A DNA stretch of 64,000 nt from Parabacteroides massiliensis (GTDB lineage Bacteria; Bacteroidota; Bacteroidia; Bacteroidales; Tannerellaceae): positions 1,171,787 through 1,235,786 of the forward strand of contig NZ_LT700189.1 of assembly GCF_900155425.1 (NCBI RefSeq), given 5' to 3'. The notes under the pieces were generated by a model. It ran no database searches, had not been told where the DNA came from, and was given only the letters and a program-made list of their open reading frames with translations. The position numbers and the translations under genes are program-made. This document shows positions 18,673-28,112 of the stretch, piece by piece; the first letter of the stretch is position 1, and the number at the start of each line of letters is the position of its first letter.

Positions 18673-18697
18673 AATTGACAATTGATAATTGTCAATT
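18673..18697. repeat. perfect palindromic intergenic repeat
   Basis: AATTGACAATT (18673-18683), spacer GAT, and AATTGTCAATT (18687-18697) form a perfect 11-bp inverted repeat just after a stop codon. It belongs to the same CAATTGACAATT family seen between trp genes and within trpF. Confidence 0.75.
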
Positions 18698-18706
18698 AAT
18701 TAAATA

Positions 18707-19720
18707 GTGCGTAACATTTACAACATATTACGGCTTGGAACACAAATCAAAAGCAGAAGGCTCAAATTATTGGGCCTCTGGTTGTTTCATGTGTTAGGCA
18801 AACGATACATCGGCGTTTTTCTCGATCCGGTACTGGCCTGCAACTTCCGCTGTAAGATGTGTTATTTCAGCGATGAGGAGAAAAGGAAAAGCCTGCGAGG
18901 CACCTTGAGATATGAAGAGATAGAAGCCATTGCCGAAAGCCTGTTCCACCGTGCCTTGAAACTTCAGGTCGACTGCGGGGCGGAACCGACTTTACACAAG
19001 GATCTGGTCAAGATCATCGCACTGGGCAAACGACACAACGTCCCTTACGTTTCACTTACGACAAACGGGAACCTGCTGACAAAAGAGCTGTTAGCCGCTG
19101 CCGTAGAAAACGGGTTGGATGAGTTGACTCTCTCGGCACATGGTTTTACGCGCGAAACATACGAGTATCTGATGACGAACGGCAAATTCGATTTGTTCCG
19201 CAGGTTGCTCGCCAACGTCGCAGAAATAAAGAAACAGTATCCGCAGTTCAAGTTACGCATCAATTATACGATCAACAACGACAACCTCGAAGAACTAAGC
19301 CGGATATGGGATATTGTCGGAAACGAACTGGACATTCTGCAACTCCGTCCGATACAGAAGATAGGAGAGAGCGAATATCAGGATTTCGATCTGACTAATA
19401 TCTATGCGAGGTATGATGCCGTACTGGTTCCACTGATAGAAGAATGCCACCGCAGGCATATCACCTGCCTGGCTCCCGACAAGCAGAACATCATCATACT
19501 GGAGGAAAACGAAGCGGACGACAACAGTATCGAAAAGATTACATACTGCTATGTTTCTCCTCAGGATTGCTGGCAAGATGATTTCGATTACCGAACGGAA
19601 ACATTCGAGTCGTATGCCGCCGGCCATCACATGGGAAGAAAACTGTTTTGGAAAGTTTTCGGACGGAAAGCCAGCCGGAAAGCGGACGTTACGCGCAAGA
19701 TGAACTATAACATCAAGTAA
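18707..19720 (+). CDS. radical SAM protein of unknown function
   Basis: This 337-residue protein begins at GTG 18707. It carries the radical SAM cluster motif ACNFRCKMCYF (CxxxCxxC) near residue 50, followed by SAM-binding segments such as DCGAEPTLHK and SLTTNGNLL. A Cys pair near the C-terminus (CYVSPQDC) could bind a further metal site but does not form a full SPASM motif. The N-terminal 40 residues are basic and hydrophobic (LLGLWLFHVLGKRYIG), suggesting peripheral membrane association. The substrate is unknown. It follows the palindromic repeat and is 9 bp before bcp. Confidence 0.78.
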   Translation: MRNIYNILRLGTQIKSRRLKLLGLWLFHVLGKRYIGVFLDPVLACNFRCKMCYFSDEEKRKSLRGTLRYEEIEAIAESLFHRALKLQVDCGAEPTLHKDLVKIIALGKRHNVPYVSLTTNGNLLTKELLAAAVENGLDELTLSAHGFTRETYEYLMTNGKFDLFRRLLANVAEIKKQYPQFKLRINYTINNDNLEELSRIWDIVGNELDILQLRPIQKIGESEYQDFDLTNIYARYDAVLVPLIEECHRRHITCLAPDKQNIIILEENEADDNSIEKITYCYVSPQDCWQDDFDYRTETFESYAAGHHMGRKLFWKVFGRKASRKADVTRKMNYNIK

Positions 19721-19729
19721 AATAAATAT

Positions 19730-20188
19730 ATGGCAATACAAATAGGAGATAAAGCTCCCGAAGTTCTGGGACTTGACCAGAACGGGAAAGAGATAAAGCT
19801 GAGCGATTTCAAAGGTAAGAAGTTGGCTCTCTATTTCTACCCGAAAGACAATACCAGCGGTTGTACGGCGGAAGCGTGCAGCCTGCGGGACGGCTACAAG
19901 GAATTGCAAACTGCCGGCTACGAAGTAGTGGGTGTCAGCAAAGACAGTGCCAAGTCTCATCAGGGATTTATCGCAAAACAAGAACTACCTTTCAGCCTCA
20001 TCGCTGATACGGATACGACCCTGCAACAGCAGTTCGGGGTTTGGGCAGAAAAGAAACTGTACGGGCGTTCATACATGGGGACTCTCCGTACCACCTTTAT
20101 TATAGATGAAGACGGTATCGTCACCAATATCATCGGCCCGAAAGAGGTGAAGACTAAAGACCATGCAAATCAAATCCTTAATCTATAA
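19730..20188 (+). CDS. bcp: thioredoxin-dependent thiol peroxidase (Bcp/PrxQ)
   Basis: This 152-residue peroxiredoxin reduces hydroperoxides with thioredoxin as electron donor. The peroxidatic cysteine and the resolving cysteine five residues later are both visible in NTSGCTAEACSLRD, the PrxQ pattern. ALYFYPKDNT and TTFIIDEDG are further family segments. It lies 6 bp upstream of recA and is probably cotranscribed with it. Confidence 0.93.
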   Translation: MAIQIGDKAPEVLGLDQNGKEIKLSDFKGKKLALYFYPKDNTSGCTAEACSLRDGYKELQTAGYEVVGVSKDSAKSHQGFIAKQELPFSLIADTDTTLQQQFGVWAEKKLYGRSYMGTLRTTFIIDEDGIVTNIIGPKEVKTKDHANQILNL

Positions 20189-20194
20189 AAGGAA

Positions 20195-21238
20195 ATGGCA
20201 AAAGAAGATTTATTCGAAGAAGGCAAGCAGCCTGCAACCGGAAAACCGGCTGTAAACGCAGACAAATTGAAAGCGCTCCGCGCAGCAATGGACAAGATCG
20301 AAAAGAGCTACGGAAAAGGTTCGATCATGAAGTTGGGCGATGAGAGTGTCGAAAATATCGAAGTGATCCCGACCGGCTCTATTGCCCTGAACGCAGCATT
20401 AGGCGTAGGTGGTTATCCCAAAGGCCGTGTGATCGAAATCTACGGACCGGAATCATCCGGTAAGACAACCCTTGCAATCCATGCGATTGCCGAAGCACAG
20501 AAAAGCGGCGGTATCGCTGCATTTATCGATGCGGAACATGCTTTCGACCGCTTTTATGCAGAAAAGTTGGGAGTAGATGTCGAAAACCTGTGGATTTCCC
20601 AACCGGATAACGGCGAGCAGGCATTGGAAATCGCCGAACAGCTGATCCGTTCATCCGCTGTGGATATTATCGTAATCGACTCGGTTGCCGCCCTGACTCC
20701 GAAAGCGGAAATCGAAGGCGACATGGGTGATAGCAAAATGGGGCTACAGGCACGATTGATGTCTCAGGCTCTTCGTAAATTGACCGCTGCAATCAATAAG
20801 ACAAACACGACTTGCATATTCATCAACCAGTTGCGTGACAAGATCGGCGTGATGTTCGGCAATCCGGAAACGACTACCGGTGGTAATGCGCTGAAGTTTT
20901 ATGCCTCTGTCCGCCTGGATATCCGCAGCATCGGCAAATTAAAAGACGGTGATGATATCAAAGGTAACCAGGTGCGCGTAAAAGTGGTTAAGAACAAGGT
21001 CGCTCCTCCTTTTCGGAAAGCAGAGTTCGACATCATGTTCGGTGAAGGCATCTCCAAAGCCGGTGAGATAATCGACTTGGGCGCTGAACTGAACATCATC
21101 AAGAAAAGCGGTTCGTGGTACAGCTACAACGACACAAAATTAGGGCAGGGACGTGATGCCGCCAAACAATGCGTTGCCGACAACCCTGAACTGGCAGACG
21201 AATTGTCCGGCTTGATCTTTGAAGCGTTAAAAGGATAA
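20195..21238 (+). CDS. recA: recombinase RecA
   Basis: This 347-residue protein is the ATP-dependent strand-exchange recombinase and SOS co-protease. The Walker A motif GPESSGKTT lies near residue 85, and Walker B ([14 protein letters not shown]) near 160. The DNA-binding loop-2 region ([27 protein letters not shown]) is intact. Length and composition are typical for Bacteroidetes RecA. A hairpin terminator follows 33 bp downstream. Confidence 0.98.
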   Translation: MAKEDLFEEGKQPATGKPAVNADKLKALRAAMDKIEKSYGKGSIMKLGDESVENIEVIPTGSIALNAALGVGGYPKGRVIEIYGPESSGKTTLAIHAIAEAQKSGGIAAFIDAEHAFDRFYAEKLGVDVENLWISQPDNGEQALEIAEQLIRSSAVDIIVIDSVAALTPKAEIEGDMGDSKMGLQARLMSQALRKLTAAINKTNTTCIFINQLRDKIGVMFGNPETTTGGNALKFYASVRLDIRSIGKLKDGDDIKGNQVRVKVVKNKVAPPFRKAEFDIMFGEGISKAGEIIDLGAELNIIKKSGSWYSYNDTKLGQGRDAAKQCVADNPELADELSGLIFEALKG

Positions 21239-21271
21239 CAGAACACGGAAGCCGTACAAAATAAAAATTTT

Positions 21272-21310
21272 CCTCTTGAGGAAATGTATTCCCTCTATTT
21301 CCTCAAGAGG
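21272..21310 (+). terminator. intrinsic terminator after recA
   Basis: CCTCTTGAGGAAAT (21272-21285) and ATTTCCTCAAGAGG (21297-21310) form a perfect 14-bp stem with an 11-nt loop. A T-rich tract with TTTTTT follows about ten bases later. Confidence 0.8.
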
Positions 21311-21363
21311 ATGCAGATTTGTTTTTTGTATGTATTTCCCTATTTTCTTTTAGTAAAAAAATA

Positions 21364-22323
21364 GTGACAAATAAAGAAAAATACCGTTTACTCTGCCAAA
21401 CAGAAATAGATATCCCCATCTTCTCGCAGGCGTGGTGGCTTGATGCGGTATGTGGAGAAAAGAACTGGGATGTGTCATTAGTAGAGGCTAATGATAAAAT
21501 TCTCGCATCGATGCCTTACTATCAGCCGCACCCCGGCATTATAACCATGCCTTCTTATACGCAAACGATGGGACCTTGGCAAACAAAAGAATCCGCCAAT
21601 AGCAAATATACCACTCTACTAAGCAAGCGTCAGGCATTCTACAAACAACTCATAGCACAATTGCCTCGCTTCACTTTCTTTTTACAAAACTTTTCTTACC
21701 AAGTTACAGATTGGCTTCCATTCTATTGGGAAGGATTCCGGCAAACAACACGATACACCTACATCCTTCATCATATAAAAAATCATCAAATGATTTGGGA
21801 GAATATGAATTCCAACCTAAGAGGACATATCACACAAGCCTCTGCCAAAAATGGAATCATTGTCAAAACAGGTGTCCCCATCGATGATTTTCTGTCTATT
21901 CAGGAAAAGACATTTTTACGGCAAAATATTAAAAACAAAGAAAATCAATCTACACTAAGAACCCTCATTGAAGTCTCCAGGGAAAGAGGGCAGGGAGAAA
22001 TATGGGGCGGATATGATCCCGAGGGGCGATTGCATGCTGCCATTTTTGTTGTTTGGGAAAATTTTTCCGCCTATAACTTAGCAGCCGGCGGAGACCCCGC
22101 TCTTCGGAAATCCGGAGCACACAGTTTGATTTTATGGGAGGCAATCCGTCATGTTTCACAATATACCGACACATTCGACTTCGAAGGTTCTATGATTCCG
22201 GGAGTCGAACGCTTTTTCCGCGAATTCGGAGCAATTCAAACCCCTTTCTTCACAATAACCAAAGGGAAATTAAGTTTATTAAATAGAGCCTGTTTAAAAA
22301 TAGGAAGAATAATAAACAGATAG
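21364..22323 (+). CDS. FemAB/GNAT-like acyltransferase of a surface-glycan operon
   Basis: The likely start is GTG 21364 (319 aa), which gives KYRLLCQTEIDIPIFSQAWW near the N-terminus. A longer TTG-initiated version would run into the recA terminator. The second half shows GNAT/FemAB-like features: NSNLRGHITQASAKNG, ending in AIFVVWENFSAYNLAAGGDP and an SLILWEAIRH helix. Such proteins transfer acyl or aminoacyl groups to amino sugars or peptidoglycan-like acceptors. It begins a six-gene cluster of deacetylases, glycosyltransferases and a methyltransferase with gaps or overlaps of at most 14 nt, so modification of a glycan is the likely role. The exact donor and acceptor are unknown. Confidence 0.72.
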   Translation: MTNKEKYRLLCQTEIDIPIFSQAWWLDAVCGEKNWDVSLVEANDKILASMPYYQPHPGIITMPSYTQTMGPWQTKESANSKYTTLLSKRQAFYKQLIAQLPRFTFFLQNFSYQVTDWLPFYWEGFRQTTRYTYILHHIKNHQMIWENMNSNLRGHITQASAKNGIIVKTGVPIDDFLSIQEKTFLRQNIKNKENQSTLRTLIEVSRERGQGEIWGGYDPEGRLHAAIFVVWENFSAYNLAAGGDPALRKSGAHSLILWEAIRHVSQYTDTFDFEGSMIPGVERFFREFGAIQTPFFTITKGKLSLLNRACLKIGRIINR

Positions 22324-22330
22324 ATTATTT

Positions 22331-22969
22331 ATGATACTAAACAGTTATAATAATATACTGGTTTTGGCTCCTCATACGGACGACGGGGAATTGGGGCTGG
22401 GGGGAACCATAAGCAAACTTATCGAACTGGGAAAGAAAGTAACCTATGTCGCGTTTTCGACCGCCCAGCAATCCGTTCCCGAAGGTTTTCCAAAAGATAT
22501 TTTGAAAACGGAAGTCAAGAAAGCGACTGCCAAATTGGGAATATTGCCTGAGAACCTCATCATCTACAATTATGAAGTCCGTAAACTCGGATATGTCCGG
22601 CAGGAGATATTGGAAGAACTGATCCGCCTAAAAAAAGCGAACAGTTTTGACCTTGTTTTCATTCCAAGCCTGCACGACATTCACCAGGACCATACGACTA
22701 TCGCCCAGGAAGGCCTACGCGCTTTCAAAAATACAACTCTGCTGGGCTACGAGCTGATATGGAACAATCTGACATTTAACACGCAATGTTTTGTCGAGCT
22801 TAACAGGAAACACATTCAGGCCAAAGTTGAAGCATTAAAAGCATACGAATCACAAGGAGCACGCGATTATCTATCCGAAGAGTTCATCTTTTCACTGGCA
22901 AAAACACGTGGTGTACAAGCGGGTTGTCCTTATGCTGAAGCATTCGAAGTAGTCCGTTTGTTCCTGTAA
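22331..22969 (+). CDS. PIG-L/LmbE-family deacetylase
   Basis: This 212-residue enzyme carries the zinc-binding motif APHTDDGELGLGG near the N-terminus (PHxDDxE pattern, with His, Asp and Asp as ligands or base). The second zinc histidine lies in SLHDIHQDHTTI. Family members remove N-acetyl groups from GlcNAc-containing molecules. It sits between the FemAB-like gene and a polysaccharide-deacetylase-like gene. Together they could deacetylate an amino sugar and then re-acylate it. Confidence 0.87.
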   Translation: MILNSYNNILVLAPHTDDGELGLGGTISKLIELGKKVTYVAFSTAQQSVPEGFPKDILKTEVKKATAKLGILPENLIIYNYEVRKLGYVRQEILEELIRLKKANSFDLVFIPSLHDIHQDHTTIAQEGLRAFKNTTLLGYELIWNNLTFNTQCFVELNRKHIQAKVEALKAYESQGARDYLSEEFIFSLAKTRGVQAGCPYAEAFEVVRLFL

Positions 22970-22982
22970 AGCGAAAGACTAT

Positions 22983-24299
22983 ATGAAAGCCGTTATTTCT
23001 TATATAATCAAATTTCTGATAGGAGGAGAAAATGCAGGTGCGCTGAGCAGCCTTGTCGGTTACACGTCAGACCCGAACCAATTCTCCCGTTATCGCGTAG
23101 TCATCATCCCCTCTCCTTTTTTCCGGGATGAAGTTTACGGGACAACCGAGTCTATGCCAAAACTGCCACTGGAAGAAATAGAAGGCGTACCTCTGCTTTT
23201 CGGTTCTTCCAAAATAGAATGGCAGGGCGATACGTGGGTGGTACATGCCGACATCATCGCCAGTGCCTATTTCCTGCTGACGCGATATGAAGAAATACGG
23301 AAACGAAACATACGGGACATTCACGGCCGTTTTCCGGGAAAAGAATCCCTACCTTTCAAAGCCGGATTCATCCATCGCCCGATAGTTGACGAGTACGGTA
23401 GATTGTTACGTCGCTGGTTACGCCAGGCACGTGTACAGCCGGTCGTCGAACCGGCCCCACGCATACAGAAAATATGGTTGACACATGATGTGGATGCTCC
23501 TTTCTTTTGCCGGACTTTCCGTAATCTGATACGGGAAACGATTAAAGGCAAAGGACTGATACAAGCCTGGAAAATGTTCAACGGTCCGCTACAAGAAGAT
23601 CCGTTCTACACATTCCCCTGGTTTTTGGAACAACAAAACGAGTTAAAGGCTGCTATCGGAAAAGAGCGTTGCGAATCTCTGTTCTTTATCAAATCGGGTG
23701 GATCATCCGTTTATGACAAGCCTCACTATAAACTGCATTCTAAGGATTTACAAGAACTTTTGCTCCTCTGCAAAATTGAGAAAGCACGGATTGGACTACA
23801 CTCCAGCTACGATGCCGGTAAAACTCCGGCACTCATCTCAACGGAAAAAGAACAGTTGGAGAAGCAAACCGGAAAACCTGTCACTTACAATCGGCATCAT
23901 TACCTGGCCTCACGTGAACCGGAGGATATGGACTGGTTGGAAAAAGCGGGAATAACAGACGATTTCACGATGGGATATCCGGATGTTGCCGGTTTTCGCC
24001 TCGGCACTTCCCGTCCGGTACATTGGATTAACCCGGAGAACAGACGCATCTCTTCACTTGTACTCCATCCGTTGACAATTATGGAATGCAGTCTGAACGA
24101 ACCTGTTTATATGAATCTCGACTATGAGGATGCGCTTGCCTACTCGAGACAACTGATCCAACAGGTGGTACGTGCCAACGGCGAACTGGTGCTGCTTTGG
24201 CACAACGACTCCATCACCACCCGGATCAAGCCAAATGTATCTGTCGACTGGCAGCGAAAACTATTCGCTGCCATCATTAAAGAATTGGTAAAATCATGA
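22983..24299 (+). CDS. polysaccharide deacetylase-like protein (NodB-type domain)
   Basis: This 438-residue protein has an N-terminal alpha/beta region (about 1-160) common to Bacteroidetes deacetylases. A NodB-like domain starts at IWLTHDVDAP, where the HDxD motif would supply the catalytic Asp and metal ligands. RIGLHSSYDAG, YNRHHYLAS and a C-terminal LLWHNDS segment are the further His-containing motifs expected. The substrate is probably a surface polysaccharide or lipid-linked intermediate. It overlaps the following glycosyltransferase by 4 nt. Confidence 0.8.
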   Translation: MKAVISYIIKFLIGGENAGALSSLVGYTSDPNQFSRYRVVIIPSPFFRDEVYGTTESMPKLPLEEIEGVPLLFGSSKIEWQGDTWVVHADIIASAYFLLTRYEEIRKRNIRDIHGRFPGKESLPFKAGFIHRPIVDEYGRLLRRWLRQARVQPVVEPAPRIQKIWLTHDVDAPFFCRTFRNLIRETIKGKGLIQAWKMFNGPLQEDPFYTFPWFLEQQNELKAAIGKERCESLFFIKSGGSSVYDKPHYKLHSKDLQELLLLCKIEKARIGLHSSYDAGKTPALISTEKEQLEKQTGKPVTYNRHHYLASREPEDMDWLEKAGITDDFTMGYPDVAGFRLGTSRPVHWINPENRRISSLVLHPLTIMECSLNEPVYMNLDYEDALAYSRQLIQQVVRANGELVLLWHNDSITTRIKPNVSVDWQRKLFAAIIKELVKS

Positions 24300-25537
24300 A
24301 GATACTGATATTATGCGATATGTTTCCCCCTGCATTCGGACCGCGAATGGGCTATTTATGCAAATATATGAAGCGGGCCGGATGGGAACCAGTCGTTGTC
24401 ACCGAGCGAATAGATGACAACACGTTTTCTTTTCTAAAGGGTGAAACATCTGTCACATATGTAAATTTCTTTCGTTCCAAAAGAAAAATCCTGCATAAGT
24501 TAGAATGGATATGCGTATTCATACTCGACTTCTTCTTCCATTATAAAGACAAGAAGATGGCAAAAGTAGCCTCCCGTTTGCTGGAAAAAGGGACATATGC
24601 CGGTATCCTGTGCAGTTCATACCGGGCTTTTCCTCTGCCGGCTGCCCGATATGTGGCAGAGAAACACCATCTGCCGTTAGTAATCGACCTGCGGGATATA
24701 ATCGAACAATATGCCTCCAATGAATATATCGCTCATAACTTTCATACCTTTTCCTGGTTAGACAAAAAAATCACGGCTGCATTCCGCCATAAACTGCTAC
24801 GAGACAGAAACAACGCTTTGAGGAAGGCAGATATGGTCACGACCATTTCCCCTTGGCACGTGGAAAAACTCAAAGCCTACAACCCCAATACGGAATTGGT
24901 TTACAACGGTTACGATCCGGAACTCTTCTATCCCGAACAGCACCGGACCGCCCAATTTGTCATCACCTATACCGGACGTTTGATCAGTTTGGCAACACGT
25001 GACCCCCGGTTGCTTTTCGAGGCCGTCAGCCGGTTGGACCGTGAAAAACTCATTGATCCGGACAAGTTTCGGATCCAATGGTATGTCGATTCCGAATCAA
25101 AAGCGATCATCATGCAGGCTGCAACCGCTTACCCGGTCGCCCGGTATATGGATTTTTTCAATTATATACCCGCTTCCGAGATTCCAGGTGTATTAAACCG
25201 CAGTTCCATCCTGCTGCAACTCGCCAATACCTTTGCGTCCGATGGTCCCAAAGGGTTTATGACTACCAAGCTTTTCGAGTCGATGGCAGTTGAAAAACCT
25301 TTACTCTGCGTAAAAAGCGATGAAAGCTACCTTGAAGCCGCCATCCGGAAAACCCGTTCCGGACTGGCAGCCCGGACAGCTGAAGAGGCCTATCGTTTTA
25401 TCCTGTACCATTATCGGTTTTGGCAGGATAATGGATACACATACATAGATACGAACAAAAAAGAAGTAGAATATTTCTCCCGAAAAAAACAAACTGAACA
25501 ATTTATGCGTATCTTTACCCGACTAAACAGTAAATGA
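24296..25537 (+). CDS. glycosyltransferase, GT4-like
   Basis: This 413-residue GT-B-fold enzyme starts with ILILCDMFPPAFGPRMGYL, the usual acceptor-domain opening with a glycine-containing loop. The middle has TTISPWHVEKL and VYNGYDPELF. The donor-side half has ITYTGRL and a KLFESMAVEKPLLCV segment, where the conserved glutamate region of family 4 lies. Its ATG overlaps the upstream stop (ATGA), and its own stop overlaps the next start, so it is tightly coupled in the operon. Sugar specificity is unknown. Confidence 0.82.
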   Translation: MKILILCDMFPPAFGPRMGYLCKYMKRAGWEPVVVTERIDDNTFSFLKGETSVTYVNFFRSKRKILHKLEWICVFILDFFFHYKDKKMAKVASRLLEKGTYAGILCSSYRAFPLPAARYVAEKHHLPLVIDLRDIIEQYASNEYIAHNFHTFSWLDKKITAAFRHKLLRDRNNALRKADMVTTISPWHVEKLKAYNPNTELVYNGYDPELFYPEQHRTAQFVITYTGRLISLATRDPRLLFEAVSRLDREKLIDPDKFRIQWYVDSESKAIIMQAATAYPVARYMDFFNYIPASEIPGVLNRSSILLQLANTFASDGPKGFMTTKLFESMAVEKPLLCVKSDESYLEAAIRKTRSGLAARTAEEAYRFILYHYRFWQDNGYTYIDTNKKEVEYFSRKKQTEQFMRIFTRLNSK

Positions 25538-26673
25538 CAGAAATGGAAAGTCACCTGAACATTATAGCTTTCAATATACCTTGGCCAGCCAACTATGGAG
25601 GAATCATCGACGTATATTATAAAATGAAGGCTCTGCGCCAGTGCGGTGTGAAGATTATCTTACACTGTTTTGAATACGAACGTGCGCATTCGGCCGAACT
25701 GGAAGCTATCAGTGAAAAGGTATATTACTACAAACGGCATACGGGATTGCGTACCAATATAACCCTGTTGCCTTATAATGTATACAGCCGCAAACATCCT
25801 GAACTGATCGCCAATCTGCTGAAGAACGATTATCCGATCTTGTTCGAAGGACTCCATTGCTGTTATTACATAAACGATCCGCGACTGAAAAACAGGAAAA
25901 AGATTTACAGGGAAGCTAATATCGAACATGACTATTATTTCCACTTGGCACAGGCGGAGAGCCATCTAATCCGAAAAAGTTTCTTCCGGATAGAGGCTTG
26001 GCGATTCAAACTTTATCAGAAAGTACTGAAACATGCAGATTTGATTATTGCCGTATCGACAACCGATGCCGATTACCTTCGACACCGGTTTCCCGACAAA
26101 CCGGTCGAGTTCATGCCATGTTTCCATACCAACGATCAAATTACGGTTAAGCCGGGTTCTTCCGATTTTATCCTTTATCATGGCAAACTATCCGTGATTG
26201 AAAATACACAAGCAGCGCTCTATCTCATCCGAAACGTGTTCTGCAAGCTGAATTGCCATTGTATCATTGCAGGTATGGACCCGCCAGCTTCTTTGTTGAA
26301 CGCGGCAGCTCCTTATCCGAATATCCGTATCGAAGCTAATCCTTCAGAAGAGCTGATGAATAAGTTGATACACGATGCACAAATACATGTCTTGATCACT
26401 TTCCAAGCGACCGGATTAAAACTGAAACTGCTAAACAGCCTCTTTGCCGGACGCCATACTGTGGTCAACCGGCTGATGATAACAGGTAGCGGCCTGGAAC
26501 AGCTCTGCCATATTGCCGATACTCCAGATGAAATGATCCACATTTGTCGGGAGTTGATGCATACTGATATGGTCCCGGAGTTGATCGAACAGCGCCGCAA
26601 CTTCCTCTATCCAACTTATTCCAATCAATATCAAGGAAAACTTCTATACAATTTTATTTATGAAAACAAATAA
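25534..26673 (+). CDS. glycosyltransferase, GT-B type
   Basis: This 379-residue protein opens with IIAFNIPWPANYGGIIDVYY, a pattern typical of GT4-like enzymes with a Gly-Gly loop. The mid-region ADLIIAVSTTDADYLRHRFP and the donor-site segment SDFILYHGKLSVIENTQAA support the GT-B fold. ATG 25534 overlaps the upstream stop; an in-frame ATG at 25543 is the alternative. The final 14 nt overlap the methyltransferase gene. Donor and acceptor cannot be deduced. Confidence 0.75.
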   Translation: MTEMESHLNIIAFNIPWPANYGGIIDVYYKMKALRQCGVKIILHCFEYERAHSAELEAISEKVYYYKRHTGLRTNITLLPYNVYSRKHPELIANLLKNDYPILFEGLHCCYYINDPRLKNRKKIYREANIEHDYYFHLAQAESHLIRKSFFRIEAWRFKLYQKVLKHADLIIAVSTTDADYLRHRFPDKPVEFMPCFHTNDQITVKPGSSDFILYHGKLSVIENTQAALYLIRNVFCKLNCHCIIAGMDPPASLLNAAAPYPNIRIEANPSEELMNKLIHDAQIHVLITFQATGLKLKLLNSLFAGRHTVVNRLMITGSGLEQLCHIADTPDEMIHICRELMHTDMVPELIEQRRNFLYPTYSNQYQGKLLYNFIYENK

Positions 26674-27694
26674 TATAATAAAAATTCTAACGGATTTCGA
26701 GCAGAAAATAATAGAGATCGATTTTGATAAACTACCGATCAGTGATTATAACAAAAAGTATATAGCTAACATAAAATCAGCTCATTGCTACTACATAAAC
26801 ATATACGCTTATGTTCAATCCGTAATGAGATCGATCACGCTATTGAATAAGGATATCATTATGGTAGACTATGGTGGCGGATGCGGTTTTTTCAGTATTC
26901 TGGCAAAAATGCTCGGAGTCCACAAAGTCATTTATATAGATCGGAATCCCGACTCCGTAAAGACAGTAAAAGAGGTGAGTAAAGTTTTCGGAATCGGACC
27001 GGACGTAATCATTTGCGGAGACTCGCCCGACCTGGTCGCATGGTGTCAAGAGAATCAAGTAAAACCGCACGCTGTCGTCGGACTTGATGTGATCGAACAT
27101 ATTTACAATCTCCGACATTTCTTCGCCGACATCTCCTCGCTCAACCAAAATCTGAGTTTAGTCTTCATGACCGGCTCCAACCCGAAGAATTTCTGGAAAT
27201 GCAGAAAACTCAGAAAAGAAATGGATGCTTATGAAAAAGGAAATGCCGCCACTCCAAACTATTATACCAAAAGATTGGAATTCATTAAACGGACCTATCC
27301 GGATATGGAGAAAAGCAAGGCTCATGAATATGCAGCTATCACTCGCGGGATGAACTATGAGGATATCCAGTATTTCATCCAATCGAACAACTACGATGGA
27401 ACAGGCGCTGCTACGTTAACCGGATATCAGGACAAGCACAACACCTGTGACCCGGAAACCGGCAATTATATGGAACGTATTCTCCCTCTAAAAGAATATC
27501 GTTATCTCTTGTCTGGGGAAGAAGACGGATTGTGCTTTATACAAGTGGGGTTCTACAACCTCTTTGGGAAAAACAAACTGAAGAACTTATGTGCCATGAT
27601 CGCCAATAAATTGATCAGGAGTATCGGGGCTTGGGGAATACGTATTTCCCCTTTCATCATCATAACTTCCATACGCTACAGACTGGAAAAGTAG
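26660..27694 (+). CDS. SAM-dependent methyltransferase (class I)
   Basis: This 344-residue protein has a Rossmann methyltransferase core. Motif I is IMVDYGGGCGFFS (about residues 71-83), followed by the acidic strand KVIYIDRN, and HAVVGLDVIEHIYNL is the motif III/IV region. It is the last gene of the glycan operon, so methylation of a sugar is plausible. Its final 108 nt overlap the 3' end of convergent folK, which is unusually long. Confidence 0.8.
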   Translation: MKTNNIIKILTDFEQKIIEIDFDKLPISDYNKKYIANIKSAHCYYINIYAYVQSVMRSITLLNKDIIMVDYGGGCGFFSILAKMLGVHKVIYIDRNPDSVKTVKEVSKVFGIGPDVIICGDSPDLVAWCQENQVKPHAVVGLDVIEHIYNLRHFFADISSLNQNLSLVFMTGSNPKNFWKCRKLRKEMDAYEKGNAATPNYYTKRLEFIKRTYPDMEKSKAHEYAAITRGMNYEDIQYFIQSNNYDGTGAATLTGYQDKHNTCDPETGNYMERILPLKEYRYLLSGEEDGLCFIQVGFYNLFGKNKLKNLCAMIANKLIRSIGAWGIRISPFIIITSIRYRLEK

Positions 27695-28042
27695 TTGCAC
27701 ATACTCCTTTTCCCAATCGGCAGGTTTCAAGATTGTCTCATTCCAAAGGAGCAGGTCTATATCGATCGGGATCTTCCCCTTTCGTTTGCTGTCCGACATG
27801 CGTCCCAATCTTTTTTCCATCTCCTTCAAAACCCGTTTCACCTCTTCCAGTGAAGCATCCGTACCGGCAATAGCCACCTGATTCAAGAATAGGCTTGAAT
27901 CAGGCAAACCAATCGGCTCCGTATAAGCCGCTTCAGAGAACCGGATCGAGCTGAAATAAGCACGTAACAGACCAACCGCAGATCTCAGATTCGCTTCGCA
28001 ATCGGTATTAGACCCCAAACATAATATAGCATTGTTCCACAT
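27587..28042 (-). CDS. folK: 2-amino-4-hydroxy-6-hydroxymethyldihydropteridine diphosphokinase
   Basis: This enzyme pyrophosphorylates the pterin precursor of folate using ATP. The 151-residue protein shows ILCLGSNTDCEANL near the N-terminus, the TEPIG and FLNQVAIAGT substrate segment, and the ATP-binding region GKIPIDIDLLLWN. About the last 36 residues, from near YVQLLFQSV onward, lie inside the convergent methyltransferase gene and do not look family-like. The original 3' end was probably lost when the glycan operon joined here. The catalytic core remains complete, so function is expected. Confidence 0.85.
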   Translation of the reverse strand: MWNNAILCLGSNTDCEANLRSAVGLLRAYFSSIRFSEAAYTEPIGLPDSSLFLNQVAIAGTDASLEEVKRVLKEMEKRLGRMSDSKRKGKIPIDIDLLLWNETILKPADWEKEYVQLLFQSVAYGSYDDERGNTYSPSPDTPDQFIGDHGT

Positions 28043-28092
28043 AGTCGTATTTTAAAGCCTTTACGACAACAAAACTAACAAAAAATACCTAC

Positions 28093-28112
28093 AATATGGT
28101 ATTGACCATATT
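28093..28112. promoter_or_regulatory. palindromic operator candidate upstream of feoAB
   Basis: AATATGGT (28093-28100), ATTG and ACCATATT (28105-28112) form a perfect 8-4-8 inverted repeat. It covers the predicted -33 element of the feoAB promoter. This placement fits a metal-responsive repressor (Fur- or DtxR/IdeR-type). The motif itself is not one I can assign to a known box. Confidence 0.65.
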
